Below are positions 8,179 through 16,752 of a stretch of DNA of 64,000 bases, one piece after another. Source of the stretch: an uncultured Pelagibacteraceae bacterium (GTDB lineage: Bacteria; Pseudomonadota; Alphaproteobacteria; Pelagibacterales; Pelagibacteraceae); assembly GCA_902517745.1 (NCBI GenBank), contig CABYDS010000001.1, positions 124,001 to 188,000 of the forward strand, given 5' to 3'. The first letter of the stretch is position 1. Every line of letters begins with the position of its first letter. A model generated the notes under the pieces. It made no database searches, was not told the origin of the DNA, and saw only the letters and a list, made by a program, of their open reading frames with translations. The position numbers were made by a program, and so were the translations under genes.

Positions 8179-8343
8179 ATGATTAAGTTTATTCTTCCAG
8201 CAGTACTATTAATTTTAATTATTATTTTCTGGGAAAAAATTAATGAATTTTTATTAAGCAAATTTAAAATTAAACTCAATTATATAGCTGTCATCATATT
8301 AGTTTTAATATTAGTGGTTTTATCTTTATTACTATATTTCTAA
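8179..8343 (+). CDS. Small two-helix membrane protein (54 residues)
   Basis: From the ATG at 8179 this encodes 54 residues with two membrane helices (about 3-18 and 32-53) separated by a lysine-rich loop. The frame is open upstream to 8119, but that start would overlap the preceding small ORF by 52 bases, so 8179 is preferred. It ends 6 bases before the TauE/SafE gene. Together with the preceding ORF it forms a pair of tiny membrane proteins. Unknown function. Confidence 0.5.
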   Translation: MIKFILPAVLLILIIIFWEKINEFLLSKFKIKLNYIAVIILVLILVVLSLLLYF

Positions 8344-8349
8344 TTTATA

Positions 8350-9093
8350 ATGGAGATAAATTTATTATTCTTTGTTAGCGTTGTTCCAGCTATCGTATTA
8401 TATGGAATTGCTAAGTCAGGTTTAGGTGGATCAATATCATTAATTTCAGTTCCATTAATGACAGTAGTAATGCCATTAAATCAAGCACTTGCAATTATTT
8501 TACCAATATTAATTTTTTCAGACATTATTGCAGTTTATAGATTTAGAAGAGAGTTTGATTTTGGAACACTTAAATTAATAGTTCCATTTGCAGCTATTGG
8601 AATAATAATTGGCTCATTTACATTTACTTTTTTTTCTGAGGATTTGCTTAAATTAATTGTTGGGATAATGGGTTTTTTATTTTCTGGTCATTATTTTTTA
8701 TTTAAAAAAGAAAAAACTATACCCGCAAAAAAAAACTTTTTTAAAGGTGCTATTTGTTCATCCATTGCTGGTTTTTCAAGTTTTTGTGTTCATGCGGGAG
8801 GAACTCCAACAAGTCTTTATTTGCTTCCACTAAGAATGAAAAAAGAAATTTATGTTGGTACAAGAATTATTTTTTTTAGTTGTGTAAATCTAATTAAGCT
8901 TCCTCTGTATGTTTATTTATCTATGATGAATTTTGATACTTTATATCAATCAGTTACTCTCTTTCCCTTAGCGCTTATTGGAATATTTATAGGTTATAAA
9001 TTACTTAAAATAATTGAGGAAAATTTATTTTATAATATCATTTACGCTTTAATTCTTGTTAGTAGTGCTAAGTTAATAATTGATTTCATTTAA
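8350..9093 (+). CDS. TauE/SafE family permease
   Basis: A 247-residue protein with about eight membrane helices arranged as two repeats; the start of the first repeat, YGIAKSGLGGSISLISVPLM, and the second, SSFCVHAGGTPTSLYLLP, carry the glycine-rich motifs of the TauE/SafE (sulfite/organosulfur exporter) family. A second member lies at 27192-28277 beside sulfite genes; this one is beside an ABC exporter and directly upstream of a TPP riboswitch, so its substrate is open. Confidence 0.85.
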   Translation: MEINLLFFVSVVPAIVLYGIAKSGLGGSISLISVPLMTVVMPLNQALAIILPILIFSDIIAVYRFRREFDFGTLKLIVPFAAIGIIIGSFTFTFFSEDLLKLIVGIMGFLFSGHYFLFKKEKTIPAKKNFFKGAICSSIAGFSSFCVHAGGTPTSLYLLPLRMKKEIYVGTRIIFFSCVNLIKLPLYVYLSMMNFDTLYQSVTLFPLALIGIFIGYKLLKIIEENLFYNIIYALILVSSAKLIIDFI

Positions 9094-9094
9094 T

Positions 9095-9172
9095 CTTTGA
9101 AATAAGTTGTAAATGGGGTGCCAGAAGGCTGAGAAATACCCTTAGAACCTGTCCGGTAATTCAGAAAGGGAA
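9095..9172 (+). promoter_or_regulatory. TPP (thi-box) riboswitch, minimal form
   Basis: The conserved thi-box elements occur in order: GGGGTGCC (9115-9122), CTGAGA (9129-9134), ATACCC (9136-9141), GAACCTG (9145-9151) and the closing GAAAGGG (9164-9170). The optional P3 arm is only a 3-bp GCC/GGC stem on an AGAA loop, and the P4/P5 arm is also short. The closing helix strand GAAAGGG is also the ribosome binding site of the ATG at 9174, so thiamine pyrophosphate binding should block translation. No terminator is visible between aptamer and start, which fits translational control. Confidence 0.93.
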
Positions 9173-9173
9173 A

Positions 9174-10604
9174 ATGAATAATTTAAATATAATCAATCAA
9201 TCATCAGCAATAATATTAATTATTTCAATTTCTTTAATATTTGTTTTTGTTGGAATTTATTTTTCAAAAAAATTTAAAGGACTTAATAATTATTTAGTTG
9301 CAAACCGTTCGATTGGAACTTTATCCTTAACAACAAGTCTTGTTGCTTCAGCACTTGGTGCTTGGATTTTATTTGGACCTGCATCAGCAGCAACATGGGG
9401 AGGAATTGGTGCAGTGATTGGTTATTCACTAGGAACTGCATTTCCACTCTTTATTTTAATTTATCTTGGTAAAAAATTTAGAACTAGTTATCCGCAAGGC
9501 AAAAGTATTATTGAAATTATAAGATTAAGATTTGGACCAAATCTTTATAAACTTATTTTAGTTTTTTCCATTTTTTATATGACAATCTTTTTAATTGCTG
9601 AAGTTACTGCTGTAGCTTTTTTAATTAATTACATATCTGGTACTGAATTATGGATTACCTCTTTAATAGTAATATCATGCTCTTTACTTTACACATTATA
9701 TGGAGGGTTAAGAGCATCCTTAATCACAGATAATATTCAATTTTTTGTATTTACAGCTCTTTTAATAATTAGTTTAATTTTTATTACCTCAATTGAAACA
9801 AACGAATTTAACTTTGAAATTATTAAAAATAATAATCCGCATTTGTTAAGTTTTAGTTATCTCCCAAATTATACTGCTGGTTTAACTTTCTTTATTGCTG
9901 TTGCTGCAACTAATCTTTTTCATCAAGGTAATTGGCAGAGAGTTTATGCTGCAAAAAATTACGAAGTTTTAAAAAAAAGTTTAATATTTTCATTTTTAAT
10001 AATATTACCAATAGTCTTTTTTATGGGATTTAGTGGTTTAGTGGCTGTCTCTCAAGATACTAATGTAATACCTGATCTTGCATTTTTTTCAATTTTATTA
10101 AAAGAAAATTTAATAATATTTTCAGTCATTGTAATAATTTTAGCTATCTCTTTAACAATAAGCAGTATTGATACTTTAATAAATGCTATTTCAAGTTTGA
10201 TAATAGTAGATGTAGATAAGGTGTTAAATTTAAAAAATAATCATTTAAATATCTCAAAACAATTTGTTATTTTTCTTTCGGTCATAGCTTTTTTTGTTGC
10301 ATCAAAAGGATTTAGTATTCTTTATTTATTCTTAATAGCAGATTTATTTTGTTGTGCGGCTGTTCTAAGTGTTTTTTATACTTTTTATTCTAAATCTTAT
10401 GATGAAAAAAATGCATATGTTTCTATATTAATAGGATTAATTGCAGGACTATTATTTTTCCCAAGTCCAGATTTTTCTAAATCAATACTATTTGGCGTAA
10501 TTTTGCCTATGGATTTAGCACCATCGTATATTTCTCAATCTCTTTTATTTTGTTCATTTATTGCGGCAACTTTATCACCAATAATTGCATGGAAATTGAA
10601 ATAA
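9174..10604 (+). CDS. thiV: Sodium:solute symporter, ThiV-like thiamine-precursor (HMP) transporter
   Basis: A 476-residue member of the SSS family with about 13 membrane helices; the core motif region ASALGAWILFGPASAA and the GGLRA segment after helix 5 are typical. It is controlled by the TPP riboswitch whose 3' strand contains its ribosome site. In Pelagibacter a TPP-riboswitch-controlled symporter of this family has been proposed to import the thiamine pyrimidine HMP, which the cells cannot make. The role is therefore inferred from family plus riboswitch; direct thiamine uptake is an alternative. Confidence 0.88.
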   Translation: MNNLNIINQSSAIILIISISLIFVFVGIYFSKKFKGLNNYLVANRSIGTLSLTTSLVASALGAWILFGPASAATWGGIGAVIGYSLGTAFPLFILIYLGKKFRTSYPQGKSIIEIIRLRFGPNLYKLILVFSIFYMTIFLIAEVTAVAFLINYISGTELWITSLIVISCSLLYTLYGGLRASLITDNIQFFVFTALLIISLIFITSIETNEFNFEIIKNNNPHLLSFSYLPNYTAGLTFFIAVAATNLFHQGNWQRVYAAKNYEVLKKSLIFSFLIILPIVFFMGFSGLVAVSQDTNVIPDLAFFSILLKENLIIFSVIVIILAISLTISSIDTLINAISSLIIVDVDKVLNLKNNHLNISKQFVIFLSVIAFFVASKGFSILYLFLIADLFCCAAVLSVFYTFYSKSYDEKNAYVSILIGLIAGLLFFPSPDFSKSILFGVILPMDLAPSYISQSLLFCSFIAATLSPIIAWKLK

Positions 10605-10645
10605 TTGATGTTTATTAAAAACTTAATTATTGTATAATTTAACAA

Positions 10646-11755
10646 ATGCTTAATTTTGTATTGCCATTTATTGTATTAATCGTTGTTGTTGTTTTTATTC
10701 ATGAATATGGACACTATTATTTTGCAAAAAGATATGGTGTTGGTGTAACAGATTTTTCGATAGGTTTTGGTCGAGAATTATTTGGATGGAATGATAAATC
10801 AGGGACAAGATGGAAAGTTTGTTGGATACCACTAGGCGGTTATGTTAAATTTTTCGGAGATAGGAATGTATTTTCACAATCAGATCAAGAGGAGCTACTA
10901 AAAAAATATAGTAAAGAAGACCAACATAAATTGTTTGTAACAAAACCTCTTTATCAAAGAGCATTAATTGTTGCTGGAGGACCACTGGCTAATTTTATAT
11001 TAGCTTTAGTCATTTTTACATTCATATACATGTTTGCAGGTAAAGATTTTACACCAGCTGTAATTGATGAAGTATTAAAAGATAGTCCAGCAGAAGTTGC
11101 TGGTATGCAAAAAAATGATGTTATTATTGAAATAGATAATACAAAAGTAGAGAGTATTCTTGATGTTTCTAAATTAATAGCAATGTCAACATCAGAATTT
11201 ATCGATTTTAAAGTTTCAAGATATGACCAGGAGATAATTTTAAAAGTTAAGCCAAATTTTGTTGATAGCGTTGATGAATTAGGAAACAAATTAAAGAAAA
11301 GGATGGTAGGTATTAAACTTAGTCCTTATAACAATCAAATAACACACAAAAAACTTGGACCTGCACAAGCTTTGCTTCAATCATTTAATGAAGTTTATTT
11401 TGTAACAACTTCATCACTTAAATATCTTGGATCAATGTTTACAGGAGCAGGGGACAGTTCTCAATTGGGAGGTCCAATTAGAATTGCTAAAATTTCTGGT
11501 CAAGTAGCAGAATTTGGAATTATACCTTTTGTCAGTATGATGGCATATATTTCTATAAGTTTAGGACTAATTAACTTATTTCCTATACCTTTATTAGACG
11601 GAGGACATCTGATGTTTTATGCATTTGAAAAAGTTTTAGGTCGTCCTTTAAGTCAAAAAACACAGGAAGGTTTTTTTCGAATCGGAATGTTTTTGTTGTT
11701 ATCCTTGATGTTTTTCGCAACATTTAACGACCTTAAAGATTTAGGCTTATTTTAA
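10646..11755 (+). CDS. rseP: RIP zinc metalloprotease RseP
   Basis: A 369-residue site-2 protease. The zinc motif HEYGH lies in the first helix (about residues 19-23), one PDZ domain is at about 125-205 (with DSPAEVAGMQKND), and the third zinc ligand is in NLFPIPLLDGGH near residue 315. Length matches bacterial RseP. It cleaves membrane-anchored regulators in the inner membrane, classically the anti-sigma factor RseA. The usual downstream bamA is not here; a HU gene follows instead. Confidence 0.95.
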   Translation: MLNFVLPFIVLIVVVVFIHEYGHYYFAKRYGVGVTDFSIGFGRELFGWNDKSGTRWKVCWIPLGGYVKFFGDRNVFSQSDQEELLKKYSKEDQHKLFVTKPLYQRALIVAGGPLANFILALVIFTFIYMFAGKDFTPAVIDEVLKDSPAEVAGMQKNDVIIEIDNTKVESILDVSKLIAMSTSEFIDFKVSRYDQEIILKVKPNFVDSVDELGNKLKKRMVGIKLSPYNNQITHKKLGPAQALLQSFNEVYFVTTSSLKYLGSMFTGAGDSSQLGGPIRIAKISGQVAEFGIIPFVSMMAYISISLGLINLFPIPLLDGGHLMFYAFEKVLGRPLSQKTQEGFFRIGMFLLLSLMFFATFNDLKDLGLF

Positions 11756-11907
11756 GGCTTTTTTAATAGCTAAAAAAACATTGTATTTATTGACTTTTTT
11801 TACCACTATATATTGTTGTTCAAAAAAAAATATATACTAAAAAAAAGCTTGAATTATCAATGATTTTGTTAAGTATAGTTTCATAAACCTTTAAAACCGG
11901 AGCTAAA

Positions 11908-12183
11908 ATGAACAAAAAACAATTAGTAGCAAAGCTAGCTGGTTCGTTAAATCAAAGTAAAGCTGATGCAGAGCGTACTTTTGATACTATTACGAATACT
12001 ATACTAGATGCGTTGAAAAACGACGATTCTGTAAAGATTGCAGGTTTTGGTACATATAAAGTAGCTAAAAGAAAAGCCCGAATTGGACGTAATCCAAGAA
12101 CTGGAGAGCAAATCCAAATCGCTGCTTCTCAAAAGGTAAAGTTTTTACCTGCTAAAGCACTTAAAGAAGTATTTAACAAGTAA
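11908..12183 (+). CDS. hup: HU-family DNA-binding protein
   Basis: A 91-residue HU/IHF protein with the N-terminal MNKKQLVAKLA helix, the GFGTYKVAKRKARIGRNPRTGEQI DNA-binding arm region and the C-terminal VKFLPAKALKEVFN. All features of a bacterial HU are intact; the RNPRTGE tip inserts into the minor groove. A ribosome site, CCGGAG, is 7 bases upstream, and a strong hairpin follows the stop, so it is likely an abundant monocistronic nucleoid protein. Confidence 0.95.
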   Translation: MNKKQLVAKLAGSLNQSKADAERTFDTITNTILDALKNDDSVKIAGFGTYKVAKRKARIGRNPRTGEQIQIAASQKVKFLPAKALKEVFNK

Positions 12184-12192
12184 ATCTGATTT

Positions 12193-12238
12193 AACAGCCT
12201 TTATTAGGAATGGTAAAATTCTTAATAAAGGCTGTTTC
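12193..12238 (+). terminator. Terminator hairpin after the HU gene
   Basis: AACAGCCTTTATTAGGAAT pairs with ATTCTTAATAAAGGCTGTT (19 bp with one G-U) around a loop of about six bases, followed by a short TTC run. Located 9 bases after the HU stop. The U tract is weak, so it may also act as a 3'-end stabiliser. Confidence 0.75.
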
Positions 12239-12332
12239 TACATGCAAAAACTGCATATCTATTTTTAACAACAATCATTAGTTTTTATTTATTTTAAAAT
12301 TATAAGAACCTCTTTTTAACATTGGAGGTTAA

Positions 12333-13634
12333 ATGACAAAACATTTAAAAAAACTTGTTAGTCCCTTAGTAAGTTTAATTTTCTTATTAAGTATGACAAG
12401 TACGGGTTTCGCTGAAACTACAGTCTCCGCAGAAGTTCAAGCAATTTTTAACTCATTTTTATTTTTAGTTTGTGGTTTTCTAGTCATGTTTATGGCTTGT
12501 GGATTTGCAATGCTAGAATCAGGAATGGTAACTTCTAAGAGTGTATCTGTAATTTGTGCGAAAAATATCGGTTTATATTCAATAGCTGGAATTATGTTCT
12601 GGATGGTTGGATATAACTTAGCTTACGGAATTCCAGAAGGTGGATATATAGGAACGTTCACACCATGGTCTGACGCGAGTGCTGTTGATACTGGATATGC
12701 AGATGGATCAGATTGGTATTTCCAAATGGTATTTTGTGCTACAACAGTCTCAATCGTATCAGGAACTTTGGCAGAAAGAATTAAATTATGGCCATTCTTC
12801 TTATTCGCAGCAATTTTATCAGGAATCATTTATCCAATTGTCATGGGATGGCAGTGGGGTGGTGGCTGGTTAGCTACTCTAGGGTTCTCTGATTTTGCTG
12901 GTTCAACTCTTGTACACTCTACTGGTGGAGCTGCTGCATTAGCAGGTGCAATACTATTAGGTGCAAGAACAGGAAGATTTGATAAATCAGGTGCAGCAAA
13001 ACCAATGAAACCATTTGCAGCTTCATCTATACCTTTAGTTACAGTTGGAGTATTCATTTTATGGTTAGGTTGGTTTGGTTTCAACGGTGGTTCACAGCTT
13101 GCTATGGGAACTTTCGATGATGCAGTTGCTGTATCAAATATCTTTATTAATACTAACTTAGCAGCGTGTGGTGGTGTTTTAGCTGCAGCAGTTATGACTA
13201 GATTACTAGCTGGTAAAACTGATGTAGTACAAATGCTTAATGGTGCAATTGGTGGACTAGTAGCAATTACAGCTGAACCATTAGCTCCAGCACCTATTGC
13301 AGCAATATTCATTGGTGCGATTGGAGGAATTATAGTTGTGTTTGGAACTAAACTTCTTTTCAATTTTAAGATTGATGATGTTGTTGGTGCAATACCAGCT
13401 CACTTGTTTGCTGGAATTTGGGGAACACTTGCAGTTCCATTAACAAATTCTGATGCAAACTTTAGCGCACAGTTAATCGGTGTATTATCAATTAATGCAT
13501 TTGTATTTGTGGTTGCCTATATAGTTTGGGCAATTATGAAAAATACAATGGGTATAAGATTGAGTAAAGAAGCCGAGCTAAAAGGTACGGATGTTACCGA
13601 AACTGGTGTAATAGCTTACGCTATAAGAGACTAA
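12333..13634 (+). CDS. amt: Ammonium transporter (Amt family)
   Basis: A 433-residue Amt protein with a signal-like first helix ending near GFAE and 11 further helices. The family signature is seen in WQWGGGWLATLGFSDFAGS, and the pore twin histidines in STLVHSTGGAA and AIPAHLFAGIWG. Ribosome site TTGGAGG lies 4 bases before the ATG. No PII gene (glnK) is adjacent. It imports ammonium at the inner membrane; SAR11 genomes usually have several Amt genes and rely on ammonium as main nitrogen source. Confidence 0.96.
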   Translation: MTKHLKKLVSPLVSLIFLLSMTSTGFAETTVSAEVQAIFNSFLFLVCGFLVMFMACGFAMLESGMVTSKSVSVICAKNIGLYSIAGIMFWMVGYNLAYGIPEGGYIGTFTPWSDASAVDTGYADGSDWYFQMVFCATTVSIVSGTLAERIKLWPFFLFAAILSGIIYPIVMGWQWGGGWLATLGFSDFAGSTLVHSTGGAAALAGAILLGARTGRFDKSGAAKPMKPFAASSIPLVTVGVFILWLGWFGFNGGSQLAMGTFDDAVAVSNIFINTNLAACGGVLAAAVMTRLLAGKTDVVQMLNGAIGGLVAITAEPLAPAPIAAIFIGAIGGIIVVFGTKLLFNFKIDDVVGAIPAHLFAGIWGTLAVPLTNSDANFSAQLIGVLSINAFVFVVAYIVWAIMKNTMGIRLSKEAELKGTDVTETGVIAYAIRD

Positions 13635-13661
13635 ATTTAACTCCCTCCCTTAAGTTAAACT

Positions 13662-13691
13662 AAAAAGGCCCCGTAAATGGGGCCTTTTTTT
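13662..13691. terminator. Bidirectional intrinsic terminator between amt and bcp
   Basis: AAAAAGGCCCC and GGGGCCTTTTTT form a perfect stem around the loop GTAAAT. The A run on one side and T run on the other make it a terminator on both strands, serving the convergent amt and bcp genes. Confidence 0.95.
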
Positions 13692-13692
13692 A

Positions 13693-14142
13693 TTAAACTG
13701 TTTTTAAAAATTCTAACACTTCTTTTGCGTGGTCTTTAACTTTCACTGAACGCCACTCTTTAATAATTTTGTCATCTTTTAATAAAAATGTACTTCTTAT
13801 TAATCCCATAAATTCTCTACCCATGAATTTTTTTTTACCCCAAACTTTGTATGCTTTAATCGCTTCTTTTTTTACGTCTGCTACCAAATCAAACTTAATT
13901 TTAAATTTATCTCTAAATTTTTCATGACTTTCCATACTATCTTTAGAAATACCAATAACTTCACAGTCTAATTTTTTAAATTGTGAAAGTAGAGAATTGA
14001 AGTCTTTTGTCTCAACTGTGCACCCTGGTGTATTATCTTTTGGATAGAAATATAAAACTTTATATTTACTTTTGATTTTCTTTAGCTCTAAAAGTTTTGA
14101 ATTGGTTGATGGGATTTTGAAATTAGGAGCTTTATTTGGCAT
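13693..14142 (-). CDS. bcp: Thiol peroxidase, Bcp/PrxQ-type peroxiredoxin
   Basis: A 149-residue peroxiredoxin of the BCP/PrxQ subfamily. The peroxidatic cysteine is in DNTPGCTVETKDF (about residue 45). The resolving cysteine expected five residues later is not present (the position reads D/F), but a cysteine occurs in KLDCEVIGIS (about 64). It reduces peroxides in the cytoplasm with thioredoxin. Convergent with amt, sharing a terminator. Confidence 0.9.
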   Translation of the reverse strand: MPNKAPNFKIPSTNSKLLELKKIKSKYKVLYFYPKDNTPGCTVETKDFNSLLSQFKKLDCEVIGISKDSMESHEKFRDKFKIKFDLVADVKKEAIKAYKVWGKKKFMGREFMGLIRSTFLLKDDKIIKEWRSVKVKDHAKEVLEFLKTV

Positions 14143-14185
14143 ATTTTTTCGTAGATTAAAATTTATAATGATGTATTAAACCTTT

Positions 14186-14572
14186 ATGAGCATTAAATCA
14201 GCACAAACATTGGTCGCAGAAGCTTTGACAGAAATCAAGACACTTTCCCCAGCGGAAGCATTAGAGATGGTAAACAGTGATAAATGCAATTTAATTGATA
14301 TAAGAGATATTCGAGAACTTGAGAAAATGGGAAGAATAGAAAATTCTCATCACATTCCTAGAGGAATGTTGGAGTTTTGGATGGATCCAGATAGTCCTTA
14401 CTTTAAAGAAGGCAAGATAGATATGAACAAAGAAATGGTTTTATTTTGTGCAGGTGGATTAAGATCTGCACTAGCTACAAAATCATTGAAAGACATGGGG
14501 TTTGAAAAAATTTCACATATAGACGGAGGCTTTTCTCAAATGAAGAGCAGTGGCTTTAAAGTAGAGAAATAA
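14186..14572 (+). CDS. Rhodanese-like domain protein
   Basis: A 128-residue single rhodanese domain. It has the entry motif NLIDIRDIRELEKMGRI, the substrate segment SHHIPRGMLEFWMDP and the active-site loop LFCAGGLRSALA with the persulfide cysteine. Such proteins transfer sulfane sulfur; the acceptor is not evident. Divergent from bcp by 43 bases. Confidence 0.92.
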   Translation: MSIKSAQTLVAEALTEIKTLSPAEALEMVNSDKCNLIDIRDIRELEKMGRIENSHHIPRGMLEFWMDPDSPYFKEGKIDMNKEMVLFCAGGLRSALATKSLKDMGFEKISHIDGGFSQMKSSGFKVEK

Positions 14573-14575
14573 AAA

Positions 14576-15049
14576 TTAATCAAATAAACTTATTCTCTTT
14601 GCGAAAAAAATTCTGATTACCCAGTATATAAATAATCCTAAAGGACCAATAAAATATGTGATTATTAAAGGAAAAAAGACTAGAATTTTTGACATATAAA
14701 ACCTCTGGCTATCTCTAACAATCCAAGATCCACAAAACAAATTTATAGCCAAGAAGTGCGTCCAAAATAAAATTAAAAACTCATTATTCTCAAAAAGCTC
14801 AGCAAGATCATAAAAACTTAAATATAAAATAAAGTTTTTATCAAAATCATATCCGGCAAAAAAGAATATATATAATAGATAAACATAAACACTTGCCAAA
14901 ATAAATGTTGGAATTATTGATGTAACAAATAAACCACAAACTTTAGTTTGTGGAAAAATAATAAGCATTAACCAAAAAGGTATTACACCTATATTCAACC
15001 ACATATAGATCATTTCTACTGTAAAAAATGCAGATATTTGTTCAATCAT
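14576..15049 (-). CDS. ABA4-like (DUF4281) membrane protein
   Basis: A 157-residue protein with four membrane helices. The conserved family pattern is visible: NIGVIPFWLMLIIFPQTK near the front, WTHFLAINLFCGSWIVRDSQ in the middle and FIGPLGLFIYWVIR at the end. The family includes plant ABA4 (neoxanthin synthesis), but bacterial members have no proven function. Its 3' end converges on the rhodanese gene (4 bases apart) and its 5' end lies close to recX on the other strand. Confidence 0.8.
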   Translation of the reverse strand: MIEQISAFFTVEMIYMWLNIGVIPFWLMLIIFPQTKVCGLFVTSIIPTFILASVYVYLLYIFFFAGYDFDKNFILYLSFYDLAELFENNEFLILFWTHFLAINLFCGSWIVRDSQRFYMSKILVFFPLIITYFIGPLGLFIYWVIRIFFAKRISLFD

Positions 15050-15076
15050 CAGGGTTATATTATATTAAATGCAATA

Positions 15077-15640
15077 ATGATTCCTATAAAAAATAAAAAA
15101 AAAAACTTAGAAGCGACAATTGATGAAATGCGCAACTTTGCACTTAATTATGTAGAAAAATTTGCACCATCAAAACAACAGCTAAAAACATATCTTTTAA
15201 AGAAATATTTAAGATCTAAAGTTGATAACGTTAAAAGAAGCAATATTTCAGATCTAATCGAGATTGTAGCTGAAGATTTAGAAAAGTCTAAATTTATAAA
15301 TGATAAATTTTATTCAGAAACAAAAGCGAAAAGTCTAATCCAAAGAGGTTCATCAATAAATAAGATTAGAAATTATTTAATAAGCAAAGGAGTTGGAGAA
15401 AAATACATAAAAAATACAATTGAACAAATTAATGAAAATAATGAAGATCAAGATTTTTTTTCAGCCATAAAAGTTTGTAAAAAAAAAAGAATTGGTCCTT
15501 CAAGAACTGAAGATAATAGACCTTTATTCTATAAAAAAGATATTGGTATATTAGCAAGATCTGGATTTGATTTTGAGGTTTCCAGAAGAGTAATGGAACT
15601 AGATAAAGAGGAATATTTGAAAATTATAAATCTTCTTTAG
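15077..15640 (+). CDS. recX: RecX family regulatory protein
   Basis: A 187-residue protein from the ATG at 15077, lysine-rich and helical, with RecX three-helix repeats: ALNYVEKFAPSKQQLKTYL, FYSETKAKSLIQRGSSINKI and a late GFDFEVSRRVMEL. RecX modulates RecA filaments. The open frame extends to 15038, but that start would overlap the divergent ABA4-like gene by 12 bases; 15077 is preferred. The 3' end overlaps the tiny convergent ORF at 15624-15773 by 17 bases. Confidence 0.8.
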   Translation: MIPIKNKKKNLEATIDEMRNFALNYVEKFAPSKQQLKTYLLKKYLRSKVDNVKRSNISDLIEIVAEDLEKSKFINDKFYSETKAKSLIQRGSSINKIRNYLISKGVGEKYIKNTIEQINENNEDQDFFSAIKVCKKKRIGPSRTEDNRPLFYKKDIGILARSGFDFEVSRRVMELDKEEYLKIINLL

Positions 15641-15773
15641 ACTTTTTGTTCTTTTCTTCTAAATAATACTGAATTTTGCTTTTGATATAGTTTTTTACCA
15701 TCACAAATACTATTAATCCAAAAATTGATACAGAAACTATTATAATTAATATTATTCTTAATTGTTCACTCAT
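15624..15773 (-). CDS. Small single-helix membrane protein (49 residues)
   Basis: On the minus strand, ATG at 15771-15773 opens a 49-codon frame: a short MSEQLR head, one membrane helix (about 7-26) and a basic, coiled-coil-like tail rich in lysine and glutamate. Its start overlaps the stop of the cysQ gene by one base (TAATG), so it is probably translated by coupling as third gene of the DUF3553-cysQ operon. Topology suggests N-out/C-in. No family recognised. Confidence 0.6.
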   Translation of the reverse strand: MSEQLRIILIIIVSVSIFGLIVFVMVKNYIKSKIQYYLEEKNKKSKEDL

Positions 15774-16543
15774 TATATATTTTTATTTCTTTTCAAAATT
15801 ATACTAGGATTTTTAAAATTTTCTTTTCCGTAAAGTATTTCATTTCCCTCAAAATCTGTAACTATACCCCCTGCATTTTCAAGAATAGCATGCCCAGCTG
15901 CTATATCCCATTCACATGCTCTAGGCTCTGCAACATAGCCGTCGTATTCATTTGAAGCTATTACACAAAATTTTAAAGAACTTTTCATCCTTTTAAATTC
16001 GCTAACATTCATTGTTTGATAAATTTTATTAATTTCAGGTTTTAGTTTATTTGAATATGATACAAATTTAAGTTTATTATTTGAAATTTTTGAACAGTCT
16101 AATTTTATATGTTGACTATTAATTATTTCAAATGAACAACCTTTCTCATAAGAATAAAATAATCTATTTTTAGCGGGTGCATATATTATACCTGCTACTG
16201 CTCGATTATTAATTATTAAACCAGCATTTAGAGTAAATTCGTCAAGATCATTAATATAATCATAAGTGCCATCAATTGGATCTATTAGCCAAAAATTTTT
16301 TAAATCTTTCTTGGATTTATTATGACTAGTTTCTTCTGATACAATCGGTATTTGAGGAGTTAATTTATTTATTTTTTCAGTTAAAATTCTATTAACTTCA
16401 AGATCGCCATTGCTAACAGGTGTGTTATCTTCCTTAATTTCTTTTATTAAGCCTTTTTTTCTTAATTCTATTGAAACTTTTCCTGCATATAAAAAAGTGT
16501 CAATTAGATTTTCTATTGCTGCCTTTATTTCGATTTGTTTCAT
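15773..16543 (-). CDS. cysQ: 3'(2'),5'-bisphosphate nucleotidase CysQ
   Basis: A 256-residue member of the inositol-monophosphatase-like, lithium-sensitive phosphatase family. The metal-binding motifs are intact: EE in IVSEETSH, WLIDPIDGTYDY and ACEWDIAAGHAILENAGG. CysQ hydrolyses 3'-phosphoadenosine 5'-phosphate left by PAPS metabolism; an inositol or other sugar phosphate substrate is possible. The DUF3553 stop is directly followed by this ATG (TAAATG), showing tight operon packing. Confidence 0.85.
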   Translation of the reverse strand: MKQIEIKAAIENLIDTFLYAGKVSIELRKKGLIKEIKEDNTPVSNGDLEVNRILTEKINKLTPQIPIVSEETSHNKSKKDLKNFWLIDPIDGTYDYINDLDEFTLNAGLIINNRAVAGIIYAPAKNRLFYSYEKGCSFEIINSQHIKLDCSKISNNKLKFVSYSNKLKPEINKIYQTMNVSEFKRMKSSLKFCVIASNEYDGYVAEPRACEWDIAAGHAILENAGGIVTDFEGNEILYGKENFKNPSIILKRNKNI

Positions 16544-16711
16544 TTATTCTAACTTTTCTAATTCGATATTTTTAGCATTGATAACTTTTTTTCCTACATT
16601 TTCGAAATTCACAGTTACTTTTTCTTTAATAATTGACTGTACTTGTCCTATTCCCCAATCTTTATTATTAGGATTTATAACTTTATCACCTGGTTCAAAA
16701 TCTAAAATCAT
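16544..16711 (-). CDS. DUF3553 family small protein (55 residues)
   Basis: A 55-residue cytoplasmic protein. The sequence [18 protein letters not shown], then [17 protein letters not shown] and [12 protein letters not shown] matches the DUF3553 pattern (PG..V.HP..PDWG.GQVQS, NFE.AGK), a small beta-barrel that resembles a CarD/Tudor-like fold. It is first in an operon with cysQ and the 49-residue membrane protein, and divergent from mnmA over 41 bases. Function unknown. Confidence 0.8.
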   Translation of the reverse strand: MILDFEPGDKVINPNNKDWGIGQVQSIIKEKVTVNFENVGKKVINAKNIELEKLE

Positions 16712-16752
16712 TTGATTTTACTTATAATAGAAATGAGTATAAATACCACCAC

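Noticed and set aside
11790..11830. Sigma-70 promoter for the HU gene (TTGACT with a TATATT-like box)
   Set aside because: The spacing between the two boxes is about 13 bases, too short for a normal promoter.
12830..13363. Long minus-strand open frame (177 codons) opposite the amt gene
   Set aside because: It mirrors the codon structure of the clearly real Amt protein and has low-complexity Pro/Ala/Ile content, so it is an antisense shadow.
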